A DNA stretch of 5,852 nucleotides from Victivallaceae bacterium (GTDB lineage: Bacteria > Verrucomicrobiota > Lentisphaeria > Victivallales > Victivallaceae), in assembly GCA_016292515.1 (NCBI GenBank), contig JAEDIJ010000050.1:1-5852 (forward strand), given 5' to 3'. Below the pieces are notes generated by a model, which ran no database searches, was not told the DNA's origin, and worked only from the letters and a program-made list of their open reading frames with translations. Positions 1 through 5,804 of the stretch are shown one piece after another; within the stretch, counting starts at the first letter, position 1, and the number at the start of each line of letters is the position of its first letter. Position numbers and translations under genes: made by a program.

Positions 1-427
1 ATTTGAGAAAAGTCATCTTGCGCAAAAAGAAGTAGCGGAAGTAAAGCGAGTGCTTCTGATAGGGATTGGGATTCTGCTCGTGCGGCAACCGGATGTTGAG
101 ACCGACGGTTAAACCGCCCGCCTCGTACGCGCCGCGGCACGCCGCTTCCATAATGCCGGGACCGCCGCCCGTGATGATGCCGTACCCCTGCTTGGCGAGC
201 AACGCGCCGCACTGAAATGCGGACTGGTACTCCGGCGACGATTCCGGAGTGCGCGCCGAGCCGAAAACGGAAACCATCATCCGGTCGAGATCATTCATCG
301 TGTCAAACGCTTCGACGGCTTCCGACATGATCCGCATCACGCGCCAGCTGTCGGTGGAAACGGAACCTGTGCTGTCAAAAAAAGCGTTGTGGTCAAACGA
401 GACGGCTTTCGGAATTTCCTTATCCAT
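1..427 (-). CDS. LOG family (TIGR00730) Rossmann-fold protein, N-terminal part, runs off the window
   Basis: This is the 5' part (142 complete codons) of a gene that continues past base 1. The protein begins MDKEIPKAVS. It has an N-terminal extension of about 50 residues, then a Rossmann-type strand (VSVFGSART, residues 52-60) and the glycine-rich motif GGGPGIMEAA (87-96) typical of the LOG / 'lysine decarboxylase-like' family. Residues 129-142 (YFRYFFLRKMTFLK) match the longer bacterial branch. The second family motif, PGGxGTxxE, would lie just beyond the window and cannot be checked. Characterised LOG proteins are nucleoside 5'-monophosphate phosphoribohydrolases that cleave the base from AMP-like nucleotides, in plants and some bacteria releasing cytokinins; many bacterial members are untested. 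The ATG is supported by a GAGGTG ribosome site that overlaps the lpxB stop codon, so the gene is probably co-transcribed and coupled to lpxB. Family call is firm; substrate is inference. Confidence 0.9.
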   Translation of the reverse strand, partial: MDKEIPKAVSFDHNAFFDSTGSVSTDSWRVMRIMSEAVEAFDTMNDLDRMMVSVFGSARTPESSPEYQSAFQCGALLAKQGYGIITGGGPGIMEAACRGAYEAGGLTVGLNIRLPHEQNPNPYQKHSLYFRYFFLRKMTFLK

Positions 428-431
428 AAAT

Positions 432-437
432 CACCTC
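432..437 (-). promoter_or_regulatory. Ribosome binding site of the LOG gene
   Basis: On the minus strand GAGGTG lies 4 bases before the ATG and shares bases with the lpxB TGA stop (436-438). Ribosomes ending lpxB would stop on this site, which suggests translational coupling. It supports the ATG at 427 as start. Confidence 0.65.
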
Positions 438-1602
438 ATTGTTTTTGAATGGCGTCAAGGCAGACCGTCGCCGCCTGCATCGCGGCGTCGGTACTCTTGC
501 CGGCGAGCAAAGCGCGAATTTGCGACAAGTCGTTTTCGACCTCGGCACGGCGGCTTCCGCCCGGCAGGATCTTTTCCACTTCCGGCACGATCCGGTACGG
601 CTCGAAGCGGTATTGGAGCAACTCCTTGTAAATTTCCTTGTTGGCGATGATGTTGGGCATCACGAAAAATCCGCGGTAGAGTTTGACCAGTACCGCCGCG
701 AGCAGCAAGGTGAAGTAATTGAGTTTGTACCCGACGACAAGCGGAATTCCGGAGATCGCCGCTTCGACCGTCACCGAACCGCTGGCGGCGATCCCCGTCC
801 CCGCCTTGCGCAACCAGTACCCGGTGTCGCCGACGGAAACGTCGATCTCGGGCAAATCGGGATGCTTCCTGCGGAACTTTTCGATCGTTTTACGGCAGAA
901 ATCGGCGACGTACTCCCGCGGCGTCGACAAGTGGAAGTTCAATTCGGGATGCTTCTGCGCGATCTGGACGCTGGATCGGAGCATCGGCAAAAGCAACCGC
1001 GTGATCTCCGACTTGCGGCTTCCCGGCAACAGCAGAAAATCCTTGGGGTCGCGCACGAGACCGGGGGTCTGGGCGGCGCGTTCATCGACGATGTTGAGCA
1101 GAGGATGACCGACGAATTTCGCCGGATAATTCGCCACCTCGCGGTAGAAATCGACCTCGAAGGGGAAAATCACCATGATTTCCGAGCAGATTTTCGTCAG
1201 CACGGGGATCCGTTTTTTGCCCCACACCCACACCTGCGGTGAAATATACCAAATCACCTTGATGCCGAGTTTGTACATCGCCTTGGCGAAGCGCAAATTG
1301 AACCCGGGGTAGTCGATCAGCACCACCGCGTCGGGACGCTCCTCGGCGGCGAGTTTGACGAGACGGCGGAAGATCCGGAGAAACGTAAAGAGCATTTTCG
1401 CCACTTCAAAAATGCCCATTACGCCGAGTTCGGTCGAATCGACTTTGACGGGCACTCCGGCTTCGATCATCTTGGCGCCGCCCATTCCGGAAATCTCGAT
1501 TTCCTCATTGCGCTCGGCGCCGAGTTTTTTCAACGCGACCGCAAGCCGGGCGCCGTACAAATCGCCGGAGGATTCCCCGGCCATGATCCAGATTTTTTTC
1601 AT
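436..1602 (-). CDS. lpxB: Lipid-A-disaccharide synthase
   Basis: LpxB (GT19) joins UDP-2,3-diacylglucosamine and lipid X to form the disaccharide core of lipid A at the inner face of the cytoplasmic membrane. The protein is 388 residues, close to the usual 380-390. Visible motifs in order: MAGESSGD (7-14), LIDYPGFN (95-102) with a conserved Asp, the YISPQVWVWGKKR segment (119-131), FPFE (146-149), FVGHPL (163-168), LLPGSRKSEI (191-200), ASGSVTVEAA (273-282) with VVGYK (289-293), and MPNIIANKEIYKELLQ (315-330). The reading frame is open for 30 more codons upstream, but these lie over the end of the rubrerythrin gene; family alignment from memory begins at MKKIWIMAGE, so ATG 1602 is chosen. No clear Shine-Dalgarno precedes it. 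It lies 28 bp after rubrerythrin and 8 bp before the LOG gene. It is not beside lpxA, lpxD or fabZ within this window. Confidence 0.97.
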   Translation of the reverse strand: MKKIWIMAGESSGDLYGARLAVALKKLGAERNEEIEISGMGGAKMIEAGVPVKVDSTELGVMGIFEVAKMLFTFLRIFRRLVKLAAEERPDAVVLIDYPGFNLRFAKAMYKLGIKVIWYISPQVWVWGKKRIPVLTKICSEIMVIFPFEVDFYREVANYPAKFVGHPLLNIVDERAAQTPGLVRDPKDFLLLPGSRKSEITRLLLPMLRSSVQIAQKHPELNFHLSTPREYVADFCRKTIEKFRRKHPDLPEIDVSVGDTGYWLRKAGTGIAASGSVTVEAAISGIPLVVGYKLNYFTLLLAAVLVKLYRGFFVMPNIIANKEIYKELLQYRFEPYRIVPEVEKILPGGSRRAEVENDLSQIRALLAGKSTDAAMQAATVCLDAIQKQ

Positions 1603-1630
1603 CGCAGATTTTTTTGAAGAAATGGAAAAA

Positions 1631-2167
1631 TCAATAATTCGTTTCTTCCAACTGGAAGTACGCCCGCGGATGCTTGCAGGCGGGACATTCATCGGGGGCC
1701 TGATCGCCGATGTAGATATGACCGCAGTTGCGGCATTCCCAGCGGCGTTCGCCGACCTTGACCCACACTTCGTTTTTCTCGATGTTGGCGGCGAGTTTGC
1801 GGTAACGCTCCTCGTGACGCTTTTCGATCGCGGCGATCAGACGCATCTGCGCGGCGAGGTCGTGATATCCCTCGGCATCGGCGTCGTCGGCGAAATTTTT
1901 GTACATCTGAGTCCACTCCTCGTTCTCGCCCGCCGCGGCGGCAAGCAGATTGGAGAGCGTGTCCTGGATCCCGTCCAGCTCCTTGAACCAGAGTTTGGCG
2001 TGTTCCTTTTCGTTGTCGGCGGTCTGCAAAAAGATCGCGGCGATCTGCTCGTAGCCCTCTTTTTTCGCCTTGCTGGCGAAATAGGTGTACTTGTTGCGCG
2101 CCTGCGACTCTCCGGCAAAGGCGAAAGCGAGGTTTTTGGCGGTCTTGGAATTGGGATCGATCTTCAT
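1631..2167 (-). CDS. rbr: Rubrerythrin
   Basis: Rubrerythrin is a cytoplasmic non-heme iron peroxidase that reduces hydrogen peroxide, usually in anaerobes. The 178-residue protein has both classical domains. Residues 1-135 form a ferritin-like four-helix diiron domain with likely ligands E20 (AGESQARNKY), E53 and H56 (NEKEH), E81 and E84 (GENEEW), E115 and H118 (AIEKRH). Residues 140-178 are a rubredoxin-type Fe(SCys)4 domain with C145-x2-C148 and C161-x2-C164. All expected ligands are present, so it should be active. The ATG is fixed by AAGGAG 6 bases upstream and by the conserved N-terminus; a longer frame opening at 2218 lies over the truA tail and is rejected. The start is one base after the truA stop (TAA-A-ATG), so translation is probably coupled. 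The electron donor (rubredoxin or NADH-dependent reductase) is not encoded here. It is a little shorter than the 191-residue Desulfovibrio type. Confidence 0.97.
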   Translation of the reverse strand: MKIDPNSKTAKNLAFAFAGESQARNKYTYFASKAKKEGYEQIAAIFLQTADNEKEHAKLWFKELDGIQDTLSNLLAAAAGENEEWTQMYKNFADDADAEGYHDLAAQMRLIAAIEKRHEERYRKLAANIEKNEVWVKVGERRWECRNCGHIYIGDQAPDECPACKHPRAYFQLEETNY

Positions 2168-2168
2168 T

Positions 2169-3053
2169 TTATTCTCCTTGGTTAACTTGCGGGACTTCTT
2201 TCCCGAAAATACTCTCACGCTCCGGCGCGCCGAATTCGAGAAACGGCAGCGTCTTCAAATGGAAATTCCGCAATGCGTCGTCATCGTAAAAGACGCGCAT
2301 CAGAAACAAGCCGTTGGGCGGCGCAGTTTCCGGCGCGGCGAGACGGTTTTTCGCCTCCAAGATCCGCTTGACGTCGGCGGGGGCAAGTTTTCCCGCGCCC
2401 GCCCATTCGAGCGTTCCCATCAGACAGCGGATCATCTTGTACAAAAAACCGTTGCCGACAAACGTCACCGCGATCAGGTCGCCGAAAGTATCGACTTCGA
2501 TGCGGTAGATCGTGCGGACGGCGTCGTCGATCTCGCGCCGCTCGACGACGAAACTGGAATAATCGTGCGTCCCCACCAATACCTGCGCGGCGTCGTAAAT
2601 CAACTCCGGCTTTATCGTATGGATCGGATGCCACGCATAGCGGTCGATAAAAGGCGACTCCGCGCCGTTGTTGATCAAATAAGTGTACGCCTTGCCGTGC
2701 GCGTCGAAACGGGCGTTGAATTCAAGCGGAGCCTCCTCGATCGAACGCAACTTGATGTCGGGCGGCATCTGATGATTGACCGCTTTCATCAGTTTTTCCG
2801 GCGGGATGTCGGGACGCTCCGGCACGAGGAAACTCGCGACGAAACCCTGCGCGTGAACTCCGCGGTCGGTGCGGCTGCATCCGACGAGATGGATCTCCTG
2901 GCGGTCGTACAGATTGGTGAGTTTTTTCTGGATCACCTCCTGGATCGCCAGCGAGTGCTTCTGTATCTGCCATCCGCTGTAAGCGGTACCGTCGTAGGAA
3001 ATGACGACGCGGTAGCGCTTAAACGGGGTAAACGGGGTATCTTCCAAAGTCAT
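2169..3053 (-). CDS. truA: tRNA pseudouridine(38-40) synthase TruA
   Basis: TruA isomerises uridines 38-40 in the tRNA anticodon arm to pseudouridine. The protein is 294 residues, longer than the 270 of E. coli. Motifs: SYDGTAYSGWQIQ (19-31); GCSRTDRGVHAQG (58-70) with the catalytic Asp at D63; the KAYTYLI segment (121-127) with conserved tyrosines; GTHDYSSF (161-168); FVGNGFLYKMIR (198-209) and GTLEWAGAG (213-221); and APPNGLFLMRVFY (244-256). The extra length is a tail of roughly 38 residues after the usual end, plus about 12 N-terminal residues containing a TPFTPF duplication. The ATG overlaps the hemW stop as ATGA, with AGAGGA 9 bases upstream, so coupling to hemW is likely. A start slightly further in cannot be excluded, but no better-placed ribosome site was seen. 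Confidence 0.97.
   Translation of the reverse strand: MTLEDTPFTPFKRYRVVISYDGTAYSGWQIQKHSLAIQEVIQKKLTNLYDRQEIHLVGCSRTDRGVHAQGFVASFLVPERPDIPPEKLMKAVNHQMPPDIKLRSIEEAPLEFNARFDAHGKAYTYLINNGAESPFIDRYAWHPIHTIKPELIYDAAQVLVGTHDYSSFVVERREIDDAVRTIYRIEVDTFGDLIAVTFVGNGFLYKMIRCLMGTLEWAGAGKLAPADVKRILEAKNRLAAPETAPPNGLFLMRVFYDDDALRNFHLKTLPFLEFGAPERESIFGKEVPQVNQGE
2174..2179 (-). promoter_or_regulatory. Strong ribosome binding site of rubrerythrin, inside the truA 3' end
   Basis: AAGGAG on the minus strand lies within the last codons of truA, 6 bases before the rubrerythrin ATG. It is one of the clearest Shine-Dalgarno sites in the window and decides the start at 2167. Confidence 0.8.
3021..3038. repeat. 9-bp perfect tandem duplication in the 5' end of truA
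   Basis: AAACGGGGT occurs twice in direct tandem (3021-3029 and 3030-3038). On the coding strand it produces TPFTPF at residues 6-11 of TruA, ahead of the conserved core. It keeps the frame and looks like a simple slippage duplication in a tolerant N-terminal region. Confidence 0.8.
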
Positions 3054-4138
3054 TCAAGTATTTCCTCTGCCACACTGTTCCAGAACCGCAGCCCCTTTTC
3101 GGTGAGCGCGATCCTCTGCTCCGTAATAAGTATAACGCCGGATAGGCGATTTTGCAAATCGCGCGCGCGATTTTGACGCAAAATCCACGCGTCGGCGCGC
3201 GGGACGCTCGACCACATTTCGCGCGTCCACCCTTTTTCCGTCCGCAGATTGACGGCAAAGATCTCGTTGAGCCGCGCGGAGTCTGAAATGCGATCGACGT
3301 CCGCCGCACCTCCGGCAAGCCACGCGGCGAAGTCGGTCGGCTCCGTCATCCGGTCAACGCCGTCAAAACCGCTTGCCGAGGGACCGAAACCGCGCAGAAG
3401 TTGACCTTTCCAAACGTTGACGTTGTGACGGCACTCGCCGCCTTTTTTCGCGTAATTGGAGATCTCGTAACGCGCCATATCAAGTTTTTCTTCGGCGAGA
3501 AGCGCGGTTTTTTCCCACAGAATATCCGCCAAGTCGCCATCGACGGCGTAATCACCGCCGAGGAGGCTCCCCTCCTCCGGCGTCAACGCGTAACAGGAAA
3601 GGTGATCGATCGGCAATTTTGCAAGAAAATCAAATTCCCTTTCCCACTGCGTCAACGTTTCGCCGGGAACGCCGTAGATGAGATCGCAATTGAAGTGGGG
3701 AAACTTCGCCGCAGAAACCAGACGCAGCGCATTTTCCAACGCGGCGTCGGAGCAGATCCTGCCCAGTGTTTCACGCTTAGCGGCAAAGAAACTTTGGACT
3801 CCGACGCTGATGCGCGTTGCGAAATTCCGGATGAGCGCGACTTTTTCGGCGTCGAGCGTTTCAGGATTCGCCTCTATGGAAATTTCGCACTCTTTTTTCA
3901 ACGGGATATGGCGCAAGATCAGCGAAAAAAGTTTCTCCAAGTGCGGCGCATCGAGCAAAGTCGGAGTGCCGCCGCCGAGGTAGATGGTTTCGGCGGGAGG
4001 ATTTTCCGCCGCCGCCAGATTTTTTTCCAGATGCGCGAGATAAGCGTCGAAATGCGATGTTTCCGGATGCGGCATACTGTAAAACGCGCAGTATGCGCAC
4101 TTCTGACGGCAAAACGGGATGTGGAAGTAATAATTCAT
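3050..4138 (-). CDS. hemW: HemW-type radical SAM heme chaperone
   Basis: HemW carries a radical SAM [4Fe-4S] cluster and binds heme for insertion into respiratory enzymes; it was long misannotated as oxygen-independent coproporphyrinogen oxidase (HemN). The protein is 362 residues (E. coli about 378). The cluster motif is at C10, C14 and C17, followed by AF, not the x-Cys that marks HemN, which favours HemW. Other motifs: LGGGTPTLL (54-62), IEANPET (88-94), RISVGVQSF (109-117), CDLIYGVPGET (151-161), RYEISNYA (223-230), HNVNVWKG (238-245) and GFGPSASGF (250-258). The family HNxxYW heme-linked motif reads HNVNVW here. The C-terminal part (about 285-362) is the HemW winged-helix region. The frame is open 74 codons further upstream, over the preceding gene; MNYYFHIPFC is the expected family start. 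No Shine-Dalgarno is visible. The stop overlaps the truA start by 4 bases. Confidence 0.93.
   Translation of the reverse strand: MNYYFHIPFCRQKCAYCAFYSMPHPETSHFDAYLAHLEKNLAAAENPPAETIYLGGGTPTLLDAPHLEKLFSLILRHIPLKKECEISIEANPETLDAEKVALIRNFATRISVGVQSFFAAKRETLGRICSDAALENALRLVSAAKFPHFNCDLIYGVPGETLTQWEREFDFLAKLPIDHLSCYALTPEEGSLLGGDYAVDGDLADILWEKTALLAEEKLDMARYEISNYAKKGGECRHNVNVWKGQLLRGFGPSASGFDGVDRMTEPTDFAAWLAGGAADVDRISDSARLNEIFAVNLRTEKGWTREMWSSVPRADAWILRQNRARDLQNRLSGVILITEQRIALTEKGLRFWNSVAEEILE
3063..3068 (-). promoter_or_regulatory. Ribosome binding site of truA, inside the hemW 3' end
   Basis: AGAGGA on the minus strand lies 9 bases before the truA ATG and within the last hemW codons. It supports the ATG that overlaps the hemW stop as ATGA. 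Confidence 0.6.
3146..3185. repeat. Cluster of overlapping inverted repeats in the 3' part of hemW
   Basis: Three perfect self-complementary arrangements are packed into 40 bases: a 7-bp stem (GCGATTT/AAATCGC, 3146-3162, loop 3), an 18-bp palindrome (3156-3173) centred on five CG repeats and flanked by AAAT/ATTT, and a 6-bp stem (GATTTT/AAAATC, 3169-3185, loop 5). GCGATTTTG is also a direct repeat (3146-3154 and 3167-3175). The stretch encodes the RQNRARDLQNRLSG region of HemW, so it may only reflect codon use. The stems cannot all form at once. Confidence 0.6.
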
Positions 4139-4173
4139 AGGATATAAAATACCATAAATCCGGTAAAAATCAA
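4139..4173 (-). promoter_or_regulatory. Possible internal promoter ahead of hemW (weak)
   Basis: This 31-bp gap is markedly AT-rich compared with its surroundings. On the minus strand TTGATT (4173-4168, overlapping the TGA stop of the upstream gene) and TATTTT (4151-4146) are spaced by 16 bases, like a sigma70 -35/-10 pair. The predicted transcript would begin at or very near the hemW ATG, giving an almost leaderless message, which fits the lack of a ribosome site. With so short a stretch this could be chance, and the promoter rules of this organism are unknown. Confidence 0.22.
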
Positions 4174-5048
4174 TCCTGACGGCGGCAGAATGTGCGAAAA
4201 CGGCATCCCTCGCACGCCGTCGTGTCGGCGGGAAAATTTTCTTCCCGGACAAAGCCGTCTTCGCCGATCGCCTGACACATTTCCCCGACATCCCGCCGGA
4301 TGCCGCGCAGAACTTCGCTGACGTCGGCGTCTGCGCCGACTTCGGCAAAAAGTCCCTCATCCCCTTGCAGGATGAAACTTCTCACCTGTTGCGGCAAAGT
4401 TCCCCACCGTTGCGCGGCGGCGAATTTGCCGAGGACGGCGATCTCATTTCCGGCATCGCGCTCCCCCGTGCTTTCCAACAGCCAGATATCTCCGGCGCGG
4501 TGGACGGCGATCACCGGGACGAGAAAGCATTTCAATTCCGCGATCGAGAGCGCGAGCGGCGATTCGATCGGCCTCCGATCGCACGGAGGGATCGCGGCGA
4601 GACTTTGCCACACGTTGCGGGTGACTTGATGACAGAAAAAATCAAGTTTTTCCATCATCTGCCGATGGATTTCCGTCGGGGAAGATTTTTCTTGAAGCAA
4701 TTCCAAAAGGCGGAGAGGCGTTTTCCCTTCCAGCATCTGCTGAAATTCCCATCCGGCACGGCGCGCGGCGACGGGAAAAATTTCGGAAAGCGGCGTTTCC
4801 GGCATCTCCTCATCAACGGGAGCGTAAAAACACTCCCGGAGCGCGAGATTGACCAGACGCCGTACATAGGCATCGAGCGAAATCGCTTTTTTGAGGGCGT
4901 AAAGCTCGCGGAGAGCGCGCGGTGCAAAGGGATCGGCGCCGCCCTGCGCCGCATAGTAATACAAAAAGTATTTCCGGCGGCACGTCCGCCAGTAACGCCG
5001 CCGCCGCGCCGTCCAGAAAAATTCCGCATCTGCGGCGCGCAGTTCCAT
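4170..5048 (-). CDS. Cas4/RecB-like PD-(D/E)XK-fold Fe-S protein, probably lacking nuclease residues
   Basis: The 292-residue protein resembles the Cas4/RecB branch of the PD-(D/E)XK superfamily. It has an N-terminal RTCRRKYFLYYYAA segment (21-34) with C23, and a C-terminal C279-x2-C282-x5-C288, the spacing of the four cysteines that hold a [4Fe-4S] cluster in Cas4/AddB-type proteins. Residues 45-62 (ALRELYALKKAISLDAY) fit a stand-alone family that I recall from PVC bacteria. Where active members have an Asp followed by DWKTG, this protein reads AVHRAGDIW (181-189) and LESTG (191-195); the later QLxxYA motif appears as VLGKFAAA (205-212). The Asp, D/E-x-K and Gln ligands therefore seem lost, although the frame is intact, suggesting a structural or binding role. 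No Cas genes or CRISPR array are nearby. A purine-rich ribosome site supports the ATG. Fold call is moderately sure; substrate and role are unknown. Confidence 0.75.
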   Translation of the reverse strand: MELRAADAEFFWTARRRRYWRTCRRKYFLYYYAAQGGADPFAPRALRELYALKKAISLDAYVRRLVNLALRECFYAPVDEEMPETPLSEIFPVAARRAGWEFQQMLEGKTPLRLLELLQEKSSPTEIHRQMMEKLDFFCHQVTRNVWQSLAAIPPCDRRPIESPLALSIAELKCFLVPVIAVHRAGDIWLLESTGERDAGNEIAVLGKFAAAQRWGTLPQQVRSFILQGDEGLFAEVGADADVSEVLRGIRRDVGEMCQAIGEDGFVREENFPADTTACEGCRFRTFCRRQD

Positions 5049-5050
5049 TT

Positions 5051-5064
5051 TCCCCTCCCCCTCT
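5051..5064 (-). promoter_or_regulatory. Polypurine ribosome binding site of the PD-(D/E)XK-like gene
   Basis: AGAGGGGGAGGGGA on the minus strand lies just before the ATG at 5048, with the GGAGG core at a suitable distance (6 to 10 bases). It fills about half of the 27-bp gap after the glycosyltransferase stop and fixes the start. Confidence 0.65.
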
Positions 5065-5075
5065 GCGGAAAAAGT

Positions 5076-5804
5076 TTACGCTTTCAACGACTTTTTTCTG
5101 CCGGTGAACAATGTGAATCGGACGATGTGCCAAAGTGCCGCGACTCCGTCGCGCCAGGAAATTTTTTTCCCCTCTCCGCGTTTGCGCGGCGCGTAGCTGA
5201 TCGGCACTTCAACAAGACGCAAGTTCTTGATTTTAGCCAACTTCGCACCGATCTCGACTTCGATGCCGAAACGGGGCGACGTGAGGATCAGACTTTGGAC
5301 GATCTCGCGGCGAAACGTCTTGTAGCAGGTCTCCATATCCGTGAGACGCAATCCGGAAAAGAGATTGAAAAGCGTCGTCAGCACGACATTGGCGGTGCGG
5401 TTGCCGAAAACCAGTTCCGGATTGCCGAGCAGACGCGAACCGTAGACCACGTCCGCCTCGCCGGAAACAAGCGGCGAAAGCAATTTGCCGAATTCCGCGG
5501 GATCGTATTCCAGATCGGCATCCTGAACGACGACAAAGGGCATCGTCGCGCGGGCAAAGCCGCAGATCAGCGCCGCTCCTTTGCCGCGATTGCAATTCTG
5601 GCAGAAAATTTTGACGCGCTCCTCTCCGGCAAATCGACGCAAGATTTGCCGCGTATCGTCCGTCGATGCGTCATCGACGATAATCAATTCACCGACAACA
5701 TCTTGCGCCAAAACTTTTTCGACGACTTCCCCGACGAATTTTTCCTCGTTGAAAACCGGCATCACCACCGAAAGGATGGCGTTGGTCGACAACCTTTTGC
5801 TCAT
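5076..5804 (-). CDS. GT2 family glycosyltransferase, DPM1/polyprenyl-phosphate type
   Basis: The protein is a 242-residue GT-A fold glycosyltransferase. Motifs: VVMPVFNEE (13-21) and ELIIVDDASTDDT (39-51) for nucleotide-sugar binding; NRGKGAAL (72-79); VVVQDADLEYDP (91-102) with the metal-binding DAD at 95-97; and LTDMETCYKTFRR (154-166), typical of the dolichol-phosphate mannose synthase-like group. The C-terminal SYAPRKRGEGKKISWRDG (203-220) is also typical. Such enzymes move a sugar from a nucleotide donor to a polyprenyl phosphate or other acceptor at the cytoplasmic face of the membrane. No membrane segments follow the catalytic domain, so it is not a GtrB-like two-helix form. Donor and acceptor cannot be read from the sequence. 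The ATG overlaps the stop of the preceding gene as ATGA; no Shine-Dalgarno is seen. The frame is open upstream to the window edge, but there encodes a Gly-rich stretch unlike the family. Confidence 0.9.
   Translation of the reverse strand: MSKRLSTNAILSVVMPVFNEEKFVGEVVEKVLAQDVVGELIIVDDASTDDTRQILRRFAGEERVKIFCQNCNRGKGAALICGFARATMPFVVVQDADLEYDPAEFGKLLSPLVSGEADVVYGSRLLGNPELVFGNRTANVVLTTLFNLFSGLRLTDMETCYKTFRREIVQSLILTSPRFGIEVEIGAKLAKIKNLRLVEVPISYAPRKRGEGKKISWRDGVAALWHIVRFTLFTGRKKSLKA

Noticed and set aside
439..1242. 267-codon open frame on the plus strand opposite lpxB
   Set aside because: It is a shadow of lpxB with a His/Arg/Asp-rich translation and no family resemblance.
1603..1630. GATTTTT...AAAAATC inverted repeat between rubrerythrin and lpxB as a terminator
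   Set aside because: The stem is nearly all A/T, the loop is long, and no GC-rich stem with a following T run is present, so it does not look like an intrinsic terminator.
1603..1692. 30-codon N-terminal extension of lpxB
   Set aside because: It overlaps the rubredoxin domain of rubrerythrin in another frame, and LpxB proteins normally begin near the MAGESSGD motif.
2085..3176. 363-codon open frame on the plus strand opposite truA
   Set aside because: It is antisense to a strongly conserved TruA and runs across three real genes. It has low-complexity Arg/Val/Asp composition and no motif.
3050..4138. Oxygen-independent coproporphyrinogen oxidase HemN
   Set aside because: The cluster motif lacks the extra Cys after CxxxCxxC that is found in HemN, and the length and HNxxxW segment fit HemW.
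4139..4360. 74-codon N-terminal extension of hemW
   Set aside because: It overlaps the Fe-S cysteine end of the preceding gene and resembles no HemW sequence; the family starts just before the HIPFC motif.
4624..4647. ACTTGAT/ATCAAGT inverted repeat inside the PD-(D/E)XK-like gene
   Set aside because: A 7-bp stem with a 10-base loop in coding sequence, with no flanking context, is likely chance.
4170..5048. A CRISPR-linked Cas4
   Set aside because: No repeat-spacer array and no other cas gene is in the window, and the catalytic motifs seem absent; the cysteine pattern alone is shared by many Fe-S nuclease-fold proteins.
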